NCBI GenBank assembly: GCA_003550305.1
Contig: QKYT01000098.1
Coordinates: 124,363 to 182,845, forward strand
Source: Glomus cerebriforme
Taxonomy: Eukaryota > Glomeromycota > Glomeromycetes > Glomerales > Glomeraceae
Direction: 5' to 3'
Length of the DNA: 58,483 nt
A program made the position numbers and the translations under genes. This document shows positions 37,101 through 50,339 of this stretch, in pieces (positions within the stretch are counted from its first letter, which is position 1; every line of letters starts with the position of its first letter). A model generated the notes under the pieces. The model did not search any database and was not told the origin of the DNA. It worked only from the letters and a program-made list of their open reading frames with translations.

Positions 37101-38721
37101 GGGGAAAATGACCAATTAATGCTAATATACTTGGGTATGAAATGTTCACTGATCCATAAGCACCAGACCGGAGAAAATTATATAATTTTGGCAACATCGG
37201 TTTTTTTTTACTAGCTATTAACCAAGACTTGGGAAACTCTAAGGAAAATATTAAATGTCAATTTATAGTATATATCGTAATAAATTTAATTTATAATATA
37301 AACCTACGTCTGCTAAATACGAGAAGAGAATCCCATAAATCTCCATGAACACTTGTATCTTTATCATTAAAAACTTTCATTAGATATGTATTGCTAAACA
37401 TATCCAATCGTTTCTCAATCTCAGCTATTATAAAAGAGGGACAAATAAATTAAATAGTTTAAAAGCAAGCAAAACAAACAAACAAAATTTTAATTGAACA
37501 TATTCTTACATGGCCATCTATTCACCAAAATCTTTATTAAACTATAGCAAGATTTTCGAACGAGTGAATTGTCATTGGACAAATTTGCCCAAAACTTACT
37601 ATTATCAAATAAACCATTGTATTGTTGCGAGCTCTTTTTTAATTCGTCTTCTTTCAATTGACTTATAATATGAGCAACAGCATAATATGAACTTGCAACA
37701 ACTCTAAGATATTTAGAGTTCATGTCCTCTTTTGACGTGAATCGAGGATCACCTAATGTTAAACATAAGATATTAACAAAAATCTTCATTTTAAACATGA
37801 ATGATTCTCCCTCGAAATGAATCTAAATATCTTTCAAAAAAAAAACAAAACCTACTTAATGTTTCAGGAGTTTTATATAAAATTATCTCTGTAATATAAG
37901 ATAATATTTCTTCTTGACCAAAAATCAGAACATCACTTCGTTTTTCAGGAGGAAAAGCTGCCTAAAATATCCAATTTAAGTTAAGTTTTTCTTGTACTCA
38001 AACTCATAGTAACAAATTATTTCTATTAAAGACTAACTTGAAATGATTCATTAGCTATCCTAGCAACATCTTTACTTTGATCAAACAAAGAAATTACCCA
38101 AATGGGAAGAATTTCTTTAAGAAAAGGTGCAATCTTTTTTTTTATTATTGTCACAATAATAAAATGACAAGAATGTGTAGCATATCTAACTCTACGATCT
38201 ACATCAATCCCCAATTTAACAAATAATTTTGCCTATATTAAAAATTCAATATGGTTTAATATTCTTTTATCAAATCATTTAATACAAGTAAAAAATCAAA
38301 AATCTTACAGATATTTACCCATACATCAAGAATTCCTACTAATTCTTTCTCATTTCTTTCTTTACTCTTTAGGTATGCTTCAAGTTCTTCTAATGCTTTT
38401 AGTTTAGTAGTAGGATCACGTTTAGATAACTTTTTAAATATAATGACTAACTCAGGATCTAGAGTTCCGCTACTAAAAGCACTATCTATATCACTTGTTG
38501 TTGCGCCTGAAAATGTTGTCCCGCCCAAAAACTGTGCAAACCCTCCTAAGTTTGTAATTGGCACTTGTCCACTCGTTGCAATAATCTCTGCAGCTCGACT
38601 ATAAACAAAAATATAATTAAAAAGAATACGATCTAAAATGTGTGAAATAAACCAATTCGAACCTGCTACTTGCTGGCTGTACATTTCCTTTAACTCGAGG
38701 TTTATTTTTCGATTTTCCCAT
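31196..38721 (-). CDS. LTN1: E3 ubiquitin ligase listerin (Ltn1/Rkr1)
   Basis: Large gene with roughly two dozen exons; I resolved the ends, not every junction. Exon 1 is 38663-38721 (MGKSKNKPRVKGNVQP) and exon 2 is 38319-38598 (NLGGFAQFLGGTTFSGATTS, then DPELVIIFKKLSKRDPTTKL and KALEELEAYL), the signature listerin N-terminus. The middle is HEAT-like helical repeat sequence (for example exons around 37490-37798, 34076-34867 and 34955-35359). The last two exons are 31336-31509 and 31196-31249, reading GVDDCPICYSVVSLDDRSLP, then CNTCKNKFHPACLYKWF and STSCPLCRRLF: the C-terminal variant RING with all its Cys/His ligands. Listerin binds stalled 60S subunits and ubiquitylates nascent chains in ribosome-associated quality control. 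No interruption was noticed. Expected length is 1,500 residues or more. Confidence 0.92.
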
Positions 38722-41700
38722 ATTTAATAATTGTGTCTAGATCTAAAAATTTATATTCACAGTAGTTTGATCTAAAATAAAAGCAAGGTTATTTGCGGGT
38801 AATTTTTCTGGCTTATAAATTGCGGTGAATACGGTACATGTAACATTTAAAGTTATGGTATGACAAGATCTCGTCATTCAAGTGACGATAAGATGAATGC
38901 GTCGTAAATCGAATCGTTAATCATTGATCGTCAGACTAAATTTTGATATGGATTTTTGGATTTAAAATTTGGAAAAGTTCTCTTAATTCTTTATATAATA
39001 GATAGGTGAAAATTTTACTTCTATATTTATGTATACTGAAAATAAAATATTTACATTCACTACCCAATTTCATTTTATCCCTACCTGCTAAAAGAAAATA
39101 ATGTTCTTTACAATTTTCAAAAAAACATTCCAGAAAAAATTTATTCTTATACATTTGCCATTTCTATTACTAATTAAAAACCCAATTTCTCTCCATAACC
39201 GCAAATATTTCCTGCTGAATATAAAACAAATCAATAATTACATTTTCTGTATGGTGAAAGTGGTATTTTGACGACTATAACATTTATAAATGCATCATGG
39301 TGAAATATTAAAATGCGTCTTCCCGAGCAGAGCAACCATTAGATGGCTGCTTTCCTGAATCAATGGTTCCAAATTCAATCTAATCCCGGTCCCTAGGGGA
39401 AGTTATATTGTGAACTAAACAAATACACTAGTTCTTACCGCTTGAAATTCCTAAATGCATCTTTAGAGATTGTTCGATGACAGAATAGCACTATCAAAAA
39501 TATAGGACAATTTTTAGGAAAATGAAATAAATAAAAATGAAAATTTTGATCCCTTTTGAATCCTGTCCACAATTTTAACAGAATAGCATCTTCTGTCTGA
39601 TTTGGGTTAACCAAATTGGGTAGTTTTTTGAATTATACTTCAAAGACTTTCTATCTCAGTTGGCTAGAGATTGCCCTATAAATCATTATAAATTAGACAG
39701 ACCTTATGAAACCTCTGACTGTTTCTAGATCCTTTGTACCTGAAGAATAATAAGCTGAACTAGGTAATTAATATATACGCACAAACTAAATATTGAAGAA
39801 TACATGCTCTTTGATCCGATACTTCTTGACATATATATTAGAAAAAGGCATTTTTAAATTGATCCGCAAATTTACCATATGCACGACACGATTCCCCTTG
39901 GCAATTAGGATTACATTCTCATCTTGATACTTCCAGAACTTTGACAAGATCGCTCTCTCGCATTTGTTTCAAACTCATTTGTAATTTACACAAGGATCAG
40001 AGGTAATCTAATAAAAAGTGACCAAACCTTAGCATGAACAGTAGAAATAGGATTTATACTGTGTTACGCCTTACCTTTCATCATTAATAATTTTGTAATT
40101 TTCCTGGTAGTTTTTATGAAATGCATGAGAAAACGATGTTTTTTTGTATTTTGATGTGACAATAATGTGAACATTAGTTCAGTAGTTGGATAGGAAATTA
40201 GAAATAAACAATTATAAAACTCTTTAAACTGTTAAGATATCATTCACAATTAAAGGCAAAAACAATCTTCCAAAAAAAGATCTAAAAGCTTTAATTTGGG
40301 GTATTATATCGGTCGGTCAATCATTAAGACTATGCTATATCCAAAATATTGGTATTTTGCCAAATATATCTTTCAAATAGTCTTCCTTTATTAATTTTCA
40401 TGCTGTATATATATAATGTATTAAAATGATTTAGATATTTGAATCAAATATTAAATCAAATAATTTGCACCAGGACTGATTCACTTACTACAATATTTTC
40501 CAATATTATTTCAGTTTTTATCTGTATATTAGATAATTGGACGATAGTTTTTATTTTTCCAATATTTAACTCATAAACCATATTAATTATTAAAACATGG
40601 TATCTTCCAATCTTCCAATCTTCCAATGCATAATATCATCCTATTGTAAGCTTGTAACATTACAATTCCGCTGTGCAAATATACCTTACCGAGTATTTCC
40701 ATATTTTTTTTTTTTCATTAATACTTACTAACTAATGCCGTATATACTATAAAAAAATATATCATCCAAAAATCGTTAATTTTATTTTACATTCGAGAAT
40801 AAAAATTTATTTCTTTAGTAATAAAAATTTATTTAATAATCAGATGTGCAATGTTAAATGTTTAATTCTGGCCTACATTAATGTTAATCTTGCATTTTTA
40901 AAAGTAAATTTCTAAAATATCACGTGAAATATTGTGGATATGTTTAATTCATTTGATTTATGGCAGTCAAGATTTAGTTAAATTTTATTTTTGCTTATAA
41001 GTAATATATTCACAATTCTAGAGTAATAATTACAAGGTATTTTTATCAGCTAATCGCTAATATAAAAAAAATTATTCTCATATACTGTACTGTATATTAC
41101 CTGATATTCTGATATGGTATTATCTAACCTAATAACGATCTATCGAACCAAAAATGGATCTTATTAATTTTTAAGACTTCCTCATGCAATTGTTATATTC
41201 TATGAAAAAAAAAGAAACTATTATTTGTAATTCTTGTTTAATAATATATACGATTCATTATATTACAATAGCAAATATAATCTACAATCATTCTTTTTAA
41301 ACATTATTTGACAAATCAATTACAATTCATTACAAATCCATATATAATTTTTTTTAAACCCGGCATAAACGAGAAATTTTTATGTCATTTTTCAGATGAA
41401 AAAAAAGAGAGGCTTAAAGAAATTTTTCTCACGAAAAAACTAATTTAAGTTAGAAAAGAAAGAACAAAACTTATCCAAGAATCGAATTTTCCGTTGAAAG
41501 ATTTGAAAATCTCAAAAATCGTTTAAGCCACAAATCGTCATTTTTCTTTTTAATATTTATCAGATACGGTTAAATTTTATCCGAATAATTTCTAATACCT
41601 ATATGTATGACTACATCTAAAATAGTAAATCAATATTTTTTTAAAAAAAAAATTCCGTCCTTCCCGCGTGAACCAAACAATATTTAAAGGTTGCATATCT

Positions 41701-42287
41701 TTTTTTAGTTTTCACCCTTTGTACAACCAACTTGTGACAGGTGACACTGGTGACAATTGACAACGTGACAAGGAAGTTGCTAAAGTATGTGGCTTGACAT
41801 CATATTCTATTTTTATCACAATTTGTGGCTCGTTAAATTTTATTGTTTGTTTATTAGTGTTACAGTGTACCAAATGGAAATTTTTTTTTATTTTTCTAAA
41901 TTACACCTTTTTCTTCCAAGAATATTCGGATAGAATGAAAAAAAAAATCATAAATTCCCCCAATTTTTTTGAATCGGTATAATTCCGATTCTGATTGAAC
42001 TAAATCGCAAATCTTCATCCGTAAAAAATATCCGATGTAAAATCACGCAACTACGCCACAACAACAATAAAACAATCAGCCACAATCCGATTATAGTATA
42101 CTACAGGTATCACAAAAGCCGAAAAAAAAGGAAAACGCGTTATATTTTTTTTATTAATATTATAGCTTTGTAAATTGTAAAACAAAAAAATTTTTTTAAT
42201 TTACTTAATAATGATTTTATATTTTCCGAATTAAAATTTTTAATTAAATTAATTTTAATTACATTCGTACAAAGTTTTAAAAAAGTA
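38722..42287. other. Intergenic region upstream of LTN1
   Basis: About 3.5 kb with moderate sequence complexity at 39200-40100 and AT-rich DNA after that. It contains short repeats (TTCCAATC three times at 40604-40625; GTGACA-type repeats at 41744-41790) and a TCACGTGA palindrome at 40920-40927. A tRNA A-box-like word at about 39651-39668 has no matching B-box. No gene can be supported; open frames at 38936-39154 (-) and 41794-41982 (+) lack any domain or splice support. Confidence 0.55.
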
Positions 42288-42289
42288 TA

Positions 42290-42712
42290 CAGTCAGACCT
42301 CTATATAGTCACCCTCTATATAAGCACACCTCTTTATAAGCACCCAATTTTGAGAAACAGTTTTAAATTATATTAAATTACCTCTTTATAATCACAANTC
42401 AGCTATAATCACTATCACCTTGTAATTCTAAACGTACATATTATTTTTATTAATAATTAAACCTCTACATAATCACTATAATTTCAGTCAAAAATATTTT
42501 TAGCCAGAATTANGAAATTTAAATTTCCTTTTAGGAATTAGACAAAAGTTAAATTTTTTTATGTAAAATTGCTATTCCAAAAATGGAAATATCCGCATTA
42601 TAATTTACTAATTTTGGCTGAAATTAAGTTTTAATACCTTTATATAAGCACACCTCTATACAATCACTGATTTTGCAGGAACCAATTAGGTGACTATACA
42701 GAGGTCTGACTG
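42290..42712. mobile_element. 423-bp MITE with 25-bp TIRs and TA target duplication
   Basis: Starts CAGTCAGACCTCTATATAG(TCACC) and ends (GGTGA)CTATACAGAGGTCTGACTG. The two termini are inverted copies with a single mismatch over about 24 bp. TA precedes (42288-42289) and follows (42713-42714), as for Tc1/mariner/pogo-type elements. Subterminal words (CACCTCTTTATAAGCACC, ACCTCTATACAATCAC) repeat the terminal theme internally. There is no coding capacity, so it would depend on a transposase elsewhere. Two ambiguous bases lie inside. Confidence 0.92.
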
Positions 42713-42714
42713 TA

Positions 42715-44328
42715 TTTTAAATATACTGTATATAAACATGGAAATTGACCTTTTATGTTAGTATCCGTGTACACTATAATTTTTTTTATCTATGAGTTAC
42801 TTGTTAAGTAATTAGAATGTTCTTGATCATGATGTAATCATGATAAGCTTTCCTTTCTTTTGCTCCAAAAAAGAACGAAATGGGCCAGGAATTCTTAAAA
42901 TAAGATTTCATTTATATAATGAGAAGATTTTAATGAACAAATTTACGGCGTTAAAAAGGCATGTGAAATTGTGAATGGTTTTATCTTTTGTATCAACAGT
43001 AGCCCTCTTTTTAAGACTACAAATGTGTTAGTGAGTTTCTTTCATAACGTGTTACTGCGGTAGTTACGTGACTCATACTGTGCATCACATGACTAAACAA
43101 AAATAAATAGACAAAAAACAAAAAAAAAACAAAAAAAAACCATCTAGATTATCTATCGACAAAAAAGAATTATACAAAAATAGTATATTATTTAATATTT
43201 ATAGAAAACATAAGAACCCATGTAAGTATTATTATTTATTTTCGGAGTAACGGAGGATTATTATCGGAGTTAATCGGAAGTAAAGAATTTATTCATTTAT
43301 AGAATTTATATGAGGGTTAGAATTAAACAAATCAAATAATAATTAATTAAAATATTTTTTTAAAAACATTTTGAATTTTGTAAAAATATTATTCGTTATT
43401 ACCTTTTTTTATTTATAAATCATATGAAATCAAATTATTTTATCAAAAAAAAAAATTATATATATATATATATTACATATTTGTATAAGTTTGAATCAAA
43501 AATCTGTGATGAAAAAGTATCCGTGCATCAGAGCATCTTGTCAATAATGCATTGATTTTTTTTTTTTTTGGCGGGAAATTGAAATTTGTTACTGCGGGGG
43601 GAAAAAAAAGTAAAATGCAAAAGAATGGTTACACTACCTCGCATGTCGAGTCTGGTGGGGGGGTATTTAGTATTTTTAACCTGTTTATAACAAGTTATTT
43701 TCGTGACATTCTATAAAATAATTTTTTTTTCTATGAAAGGGAAACTATTCATAAAACTAGTTTCGTATAGATGTACTAAAATTATTTCACCATTTCACCA
43801 TATAAAATATAATAAACATAATAAATAGAGAAATGGCAAAAAAAATATGTGTCTTCTTTCTTCAAATTTATTCTTTTTTAACTGCACATAGAATTTTATG
43901 ATTTTCCACCCGCCTAATTACATCAATTACGTCTTTTTTCGTTTTTTTTTTTTGAATAAAACCAAAATTGGGACTTTAATGTTTACAATATATTTTCATT
44001 TAGAGGATGTATTATTATTAATATGCACGTTTCAGTCGTTTCATGCCTTGTGTATGTTCCATTTATAGGCAGATTGGCTTAATTTATAAATTAAGTATTT
44101 AATAAACTTTAAAAAATTTTTTAATACTTTTTTTTTTTTCATGTGGCAGATTCGAAAAAAAAAAAGATCAGATATCCGATCAACTTTTTATTTGCCAAAA
44201 AAACAGTTAAACGTTTAATGATATTGATGATATCATAACAAAATTTTGATACGGATCAAATTAAATTTATGTTTACCCTTTAAACGGGAGAATTTTAATT
44301 GAGAATTTTTTTTATCGTGTGAATTTAT
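42715..44328. other. AT-rich intergenic DNA
   Basis: Contains homopolymers, a TA microsatellite (43457-43473), a TGACTCA word (43070-43076) and a G-rich spot (43595-43665) unusual for this DNA. No gene or RNA can be supported. Confidence 0.5.
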
Positions 44329-44329
44329 T

Positions 44330-44999
44330 NNNNNNNNNNNNNNNNNNNNNNNNNNNNNNNNNNNNNNNNNNNNNNNNNNNNNNNNNNNNNNNNNNNNNNN
44401 NNNNNNNNNNNNNNNNNNNNNNNNNNNNNNNNNNNNNNNNNNNNNNNNNNNNNNNNNNNNNNNNNNNNNNNNNNNNNNNNNNNNNNNNNNNNNNNNNNNN
44501 NNNNNNNNNNNNNNNNNNNNNNNNNNNNNNNNNNNNNNNNNNNNNNNNNNNNNNNNNNNNNNNNNNNNNNNNNNNNNNNNNNNNNNNNNNNNNNNNNNNN
44601 NNNNNNNNNNNNNNNNNNNNNNNNNNNNNNNNNNNNNNNNNNNNNNNNNNNNNNNNNNNNNNNNNNNNNNNNNNNNNNNNNNNNNNNNNNNNNNNNNNNN
44701 NNNNNNNNNNNNNNNNNNNNNNNNNNNNNNNNNNNNNNNNNNNNNNNNNNNNNNNNNNNNNNNNNNNNNNNNNNNNNNNNNNNNNNNNNNNNNNNNNNNN
44801 NNNNNNNNNNNNNNNNNNNNNNNNNNNNNNNNNNNNNNNNNNNNNNNNNNNNNNNNNNNNNNNNNNNNNNNNNNNNNNNNNNNNNNNNNNNNNNNNNNNN
44901 NNNNNNNNNNNNNNNNNNNNNNNNNNNNNNNNNNNNNNNNNNNNNNNNNNNNNNNNNNNNNNNNNNNNNNNNNNNNNNNNNNNNNNNNNNNNNNNNNNN
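44330..44999. other. Assembly gap (run of N)
   Basis: About 670 unknown bases. Any gene or repeat here is invisible; the apparent open frame through it is meaningless. Confidence 0.99.
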
Positions 45000-45107
45000 T
45001 TTTTGTTTTTTGTTTTTTATAATAAAACTCTAAGAAAATATTAAAATGTATATATATGTATATATATTACTTTTGTCGCTCATGATAAAATAATAATTAT
45101 AAATTAT

Positions 45108-45239
45108 TTATTTACAAGCAACACTATTAACACCATTAAGACCATAAAGACCATCAAAAGTACCAAACATATTATTATTATTATCAAACATATCATTATG
45201 ATAATAACCCAAAGTATCAGATTCAATTACTTCATTATA

Positions 45240-45270
<31 letters not shown>

Positions 45271-45680
45271 GAGAAAGAGAATCTTGGGAAGAAAGAAGCG
45301 AATCTTCCAATATTTAATCCTCTTGAAGTTGGGTTGTTATTGATTTCTTGTTGTTGTACGGGACAATATAAATCATCATTTAAAATGTCGGTATCTAATT
45401 CTGTTCTTGCTTTTTTATCTTCTTCCAAGCGACCTCTATTTTCATGATAAATATTAATTGGGGTTTCAAGTTCTTCTTCATCATCAAAATGAGAAGATAA
45501 AACTAATCTTGAATTATTAAAATTTTGATTAAAGAATATTGGGGAGTTAGAATGAGAAGAAGTTGGAAGAGATGAATTATTAACTGAAAACGAAGATGCT
45601 CTTGAACGAGCGAAGAAGGGAGATTCATCATAAGAGGATGATTCAGAAGATGATTTAGCAGAAGTCATTGTTGAGTTCAT
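45108..45680 (-). CDS. Ser/Asn-rich hypothetical protein
   Basis: Single open frame of 190 residues from ATG 45680 to TAA 45108. The N-terminal third is Ser-rich (TSAKSSSESSSYDESPFFAR). The middle is acidic and charged (HFDDEEELETPINIYHENRG). A short hydrophobic/aromatic segment (GRFASFFPRFSFS) precedes a ten-Asn run encoded by an AAT microsatellite (about 45237-45270), then an Asp/Asn-rich tail. Non-repetitive codon use outside the Asn run suggests a real protein, probably disordered. No family is recognised. The Asn tract is likely length-variable between strains. Confidence 0.6.
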
Positions 45681-48525
45681 TTTTACTAATAATCGTTTTT
45701 AAATCTTGAGAAAAAAAAAAAATATAATTTTTTTTTTTGATAAAACTTTAAGAAAAAATTTGTTTGTTACAAAAAAATAATTTTTTGTTGAGAAAAAAAA
45801 ATCAATAAATTTTGGGGTTTATTTATAAAAAACTTACAATTTCACAAGTTTATAAATAAATTTAATATTAACATGATAACCATAAATATTACAAATCGGG
45901 ATGTTTAAAAATAGGAATTATTAAGTTAGTGGCGACTGGCGAGGAGTATTAATACAATATTAGCTACCTTATATGGGTAAGATTTACCAGTGTTTCAATT
46001 CTAAAAAAAGATAGTATCAGATATGTTATCATCTCCCATCATAATATATAATTTATACTATTGGAAGAAATAAGAAATATTATAGAAACGGAAATGTTTT
46101 GATATGTAAAAAAAAAAAAAATTTAAAATATAAAATTACGATATATTTTGAAGACCTATATGGAAGTTTTAGAAAAATCTCGTAGTTCACTATAATTAGG
46201 ATCTGTAATCACCGATAAACAAGTTTAACAAGTTTATTTTATATAAATATTTAGATGATCTTGTCCATTTTAGTTTCAATTATTTTATTCGTGAAAACAT
46301 CCTTTTTTGTCACCTGCATCTTTATTCAAGGAATAGAAATTTTTTTATTATAAAATCAAAATCAAAGAAATTAGAAAAATTACATTTTTGTGCAGGATAT
46401 CTTAATTTTAGGGTTTTTTTTTTGTTTCAAAGTAAAGTAAATAATAATAATAATAATGTTAAATTATAAACACTGCATAATCTTGATAAAAAATCAAAAC
46501 GCTGTAACATATTATGATCCAATTTAAGTGTACTATTTGTAATATTAATATTTCTCGCTTGATCAGTCATTAGATTTCTTTTATAAATCTTATAACGAAT
46601 TTGTTATTTTTAGTTCTTTTATCATAATCTATCAAGAATTTATACGTTTATTGAAAATGATTGATTAGTTCACATCATTAAAGGGGGTTTCGAAAAAGAA
46701 TTATAACGGTCGGATTTCCCGATTCATTATTATTTTTAGGTTTCGTCATTTTATTCATTCTTAATTTATAATTTAATAATTCTAAATAGGGATGATAAAT
46801 GATAATCGATTAATATAATGGATCTAGAAATGGTTTCTTCCTTCTCATTTCTCAATATTTTTGTTTCGATTTATAACTAAAAATAATAGATGAATCAGAT
46901 AAATCTTTCCTTCTCTGCGGATATAATACTGTATATATATATATATATATGAATTATTATAAAAATCAATATAACAATGATCAATTTAAAGTTTTAACTT
47001 GCTTTTTTTTTTAAAAAAAAAAAAAAGCTAAATTTAGTTTAATTTTTTTTTTGTAACAAGAAAGGCGTAATTTATTAGTGATCTATTTTAGTTAATTTGG
47101 CGGTAGAATAGAATAATTTAGAAAATATAATCGGAAAAGTAGTGTTATATTTATTAAGTAGTTGACTTTTTTTTAAAACATCCCTTTTTTTGTTTCCAAG
47201 TTCTAACTCATGTGATCTCCCTACTTACCAACTACGGAAGATTCATTCCGCACAATAGTTTAGGAATTTTTAATTATTCAAATAACTTATTATTCTAATG
47301 GCTAATTCCTTTATTATTCTTCTCCCCCAATTTTCAATTCTCTATCGGAAAATTTTTTTTCTTTTTTTCTCGAACTTACCATTAAAATAAAATAAAAAAA
47401 ATATATATATTTGGTTTATTGGTTTGTTTATTATTTTCATATTATATAAAATTTTAAAATTTTTAATCAACATATAAAGTGTGTAACTTACATTTTTAGC
47501 GACAATTTACACAACAAATCTCAAATCAGCAAATACATTTGGGAAATGAAATTTACGCTTTTTGCTTGTAGCACAAATTTTACCGCAATGCATTATGTGG
47601 TATGGTTTACTTTTTTTTTTAAGTATTATGGCTAAAAAAAAGAAACGAAGGCGTCTTTGAAATATTTATTACGAGAATGAATACTAAATTTATATTTACT
47701 GTATATTATCATTTGTTAATTTAATATATATTATATGCATGTAAATTATAGTGCATTTTTTTTACGTTTCGCATATTTTCAGTTGGTCAACGAGCATAAT
47801 GGAAGAGATCTTCTTGGCAGTATCAACAAATGTGTAATAGGATTGATCCATTGAACAAGGAAATTTTCTTTTTCCTTTTTCTTTTCTTTTTCTTTTTTCT
47901 TCTTTCTTTTTTTGCCCAATATTACAATATTACATCATGGAATAATAAATGTTTACTTATATTTTATCAAATTTTATATTATAAAAACATCTTTATTGGG
48001 TCAATCCAATCTTAAACCTTTCAGGAATTGAGGATTGAAATTATTAATTTTACCGCGCTCATGTATTTTGAAACCCCAATGCCAAAATCACATGAACCGT
48101 CATTTTTTTCTTCTTAATGTTTCCAATCCGCAGTAACTGTGAGTCATCAGTAAATAAGAAATGATAAAAATCGGAGAAATGGGTAGAATCGTATTACATG
48201 GAATAAAATCGAAATAAGTTGACGGAAAAACGGACAAAATCGTATTATATTTGAACAGATTAATACTAAATTATGATTTATTTTCTCCTGAATCTACAAT
48301 TGTAATTATGGGTCCAAAATTTATGGACTTTGAACAGATTAATACTAAAATATGATTTATCTTTTTTTTTTTCACCTACAATTCTTCCCGAGGTTACGGA
48401 ACGAATATGTTTATAAATGATAGGTCATTTATTTTCATTACTTTTATTATTTTACTTATAAAAATGTGTGAATTCTTCAAATCTACCTTTCTATACCTTT
48501 TATTCACCTTGAACAAGTCTACATT
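45681..48525. other. AT-rich intergenic region
   Basis: Divergent flank of the Ser/Asn-rich gene (-) and the ATPase gene (+). It holds a TA microsatellite (46932-46950), a CTTTTTCTTTTC pyrimidine tract (47868-47911) and a short direct repeat GAACAGATTAATACTAAA (48256 and 48333). No gene can be supported. Confidence 0.55.
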
Positions 48526-50024
48526 ATGTTTGTTTTCAAACGTCTCAACATTTCACATACTTCCAGAAGCTTTAATCATATTCATGGCAACTGTATGAGA
48601 AACTTAACCTTTTCCAATCAAAAATCAAATCTCTCTCAACTTACAAATTATTCTGACCATTATTTTAACCGAAAACGTGAACTTGATACACTTACAAATA
48701 AATTTAGTAATGATATTTCAAATATTCATGTTATTTTAGGACCTACTGATTCTGGAAAAACTGCATTGGTTCGTCAAGTGGTGACTGAAGGCAACTTTAA
48801 TCCTATCTTCTTTAATGGCCGTTCAGGATGTTTCTTCTCACCAGAACTTGTATATAGTTCATTGCTTGATAAAGTTAATACATTTTTTAAAAACATCCCT
48901 AAAAGAGATTTCCAGTTCCTTCTTCCACGAACTCATAGTTATACTTCTAATTATTTATTACAAAATATTTCTAATGCTCTTCCAAATTTGAATTATTGGA
49001 AGAATTACAATTTACCACCACCAATCTTGGTCATTGATGAAGCAAATGCAATGGAAACATTTCTTTTTAGTGCATCAAAGGAAGGTATAAAATTTCTTGA
49101 ATGGATAAAATTAAATTCGATACAAAAAAATAAATTTCATGTGGTACTTACCTCTTCTGAACCATTTTTTTTAAAATGGGCAAATGATTGTAAGTTATTT
49201 TTTTTTTAATTATACAATAATTAAATTTTTAATCATAAGATTTGTTTAATGTAATATACTTTTTTATTTTTAATTATAAATAATAGTTTTTGGAGCTACA
49301 AATTTAACGCCATATGTTGTTGGTGATTTAAGTAAAGAAGAAGCTGAGGAATTTTTTGAAGAATATGTACTTCCTAGTCATGGTATAGTATATTTTTATT
49401 TATTAAAATTCTTAAAAAGATTTAGATAATAATTGAATGCTCACATAATATTTATTTATTATCTAAAGAAAAAAATATACGTAAAGAACTTGAAGGCAAA
49501 TTTGATCAGATTTACAAATATACTGGTACACGTATGAGTTTTATTAGAAATTGGGTTAAAGATTATTCAATTGATAAAAATTGTATGAATTTTAATTGTT
49601 TAATATCATTTTTTTTTAAATATATATATATATATATAAATTCTGATTAATTAAAATATTAAATAATTTTACAGATGACTCTTCTATTTATCTACAAGTA
49701 AAACATCACATGAATTATGGTCTTTATCCTTGTAAAACCAGATTTAGATCTGCTCCCCGCTGGAAACAATCCCATTTTATTGAAACTATGAAAGCTTTAG
49801 TAGAGGCAGAAAATCAAGGATTTATTCTTGAAAAAGATTTGATAAAAAAAATTGGTTCTGAAGCAGTTCATTCACTTATTGAATATAGACATTTATATCC
49901 TCGACAAAATTTTAATGAAACTTATGATATCATTAATCCTCCAAAAATGCCAGAAATGATGTTAACTCCGGTGTATCCATTATTTCATGCAATGAAATCT
50001 CTTTTGAAGGAAAAATTTTCTTAA
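48526..50024 (+). CDS. P-loop ATPase, archaeal-ATPase type, possibly mitochondrial
   Basis: Four exons, all GT-AG and in phase: 48526-49189, 49287-49382, 49469-49582 and 49675-50024, giving 407 residues. Walker A is GPTDSGKT (residues 72-79) and Walker B is ILVIDEAN (167-174). A sensor-like VVLTSSEP and the GDLSKEEAEEFF helix typical of the archaeal-type STAND/AAA ATPase family follow. The C-terminal half is likely a helical DNA- or protein-binding region. The first 43 residues carry Lys/Arg and Ser but no acidic residue (MFVFKRLNISHTSRSF), which would suit a mitochondrial presequence (inference). The biological role is unknown. Confidence 0.83.
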
Positions 50025-50339
50025 ATTAACAAATCATTTTCATTAAAATTATCTAATTATATAGTTTATTTATAAAATAAATTTTTTTAAAAATTTTTTT
50101 TATTTATATCCGTATATACTGATAAATTTAATATTAATTATAGATTTTGGCCCGAATTAATAATAAATTTAATGTATTAACGGAGTTGAATAAATAAAAT
50201 AATAATTAAATACGCGATGCGAAGTTAAATAAAATGCGCGTTATGATTGTAAAGTCACGTGAAGTTATATAAAATCACGTGATATTCGCCATTTGAAATT
50301 TCAGCTAAATGTCGGTTATAGGTGATAGCCACCATAGTT
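50025..50339. other. Spacer with two TCACGTGA palindromes
   Basis: AT-rich 3' flank of the ATPase gene. TCACGTGA occurs twice, at 50255-50262 and 50275-50282, 20 bp apart within GTAAAGTCACGTGAAGTTAT and AAAATCACGTGATATTC. No gene is seen. Confidence 0.5.

Noticed and set aside
38650..38672. B-box-like word (AGGTTCGAATTGG on the minus strand)
   Set aside because: It is the exon 1 donor region of LTN1, with no A-box upstream.
39310..39405. CTTCCC...GGGAAG complementary ends suggesting an RNA gene
   Set aside because: Only a six-base pairing; the inner arms of a tRNA or other known RNA do not form.
39648..39730. tRNA-like A-box (CTATCTCAGTTGGCTAGAG)
   Set aside because: No B-box (GGTTCGANTCC) at the right distance and no cloverleaf could be drawn; at most a decayed tRNA-derived repeat.
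44319..45044. 241-codon open frame
   Set aside because: It runs through the N gap and has no real sequence support.
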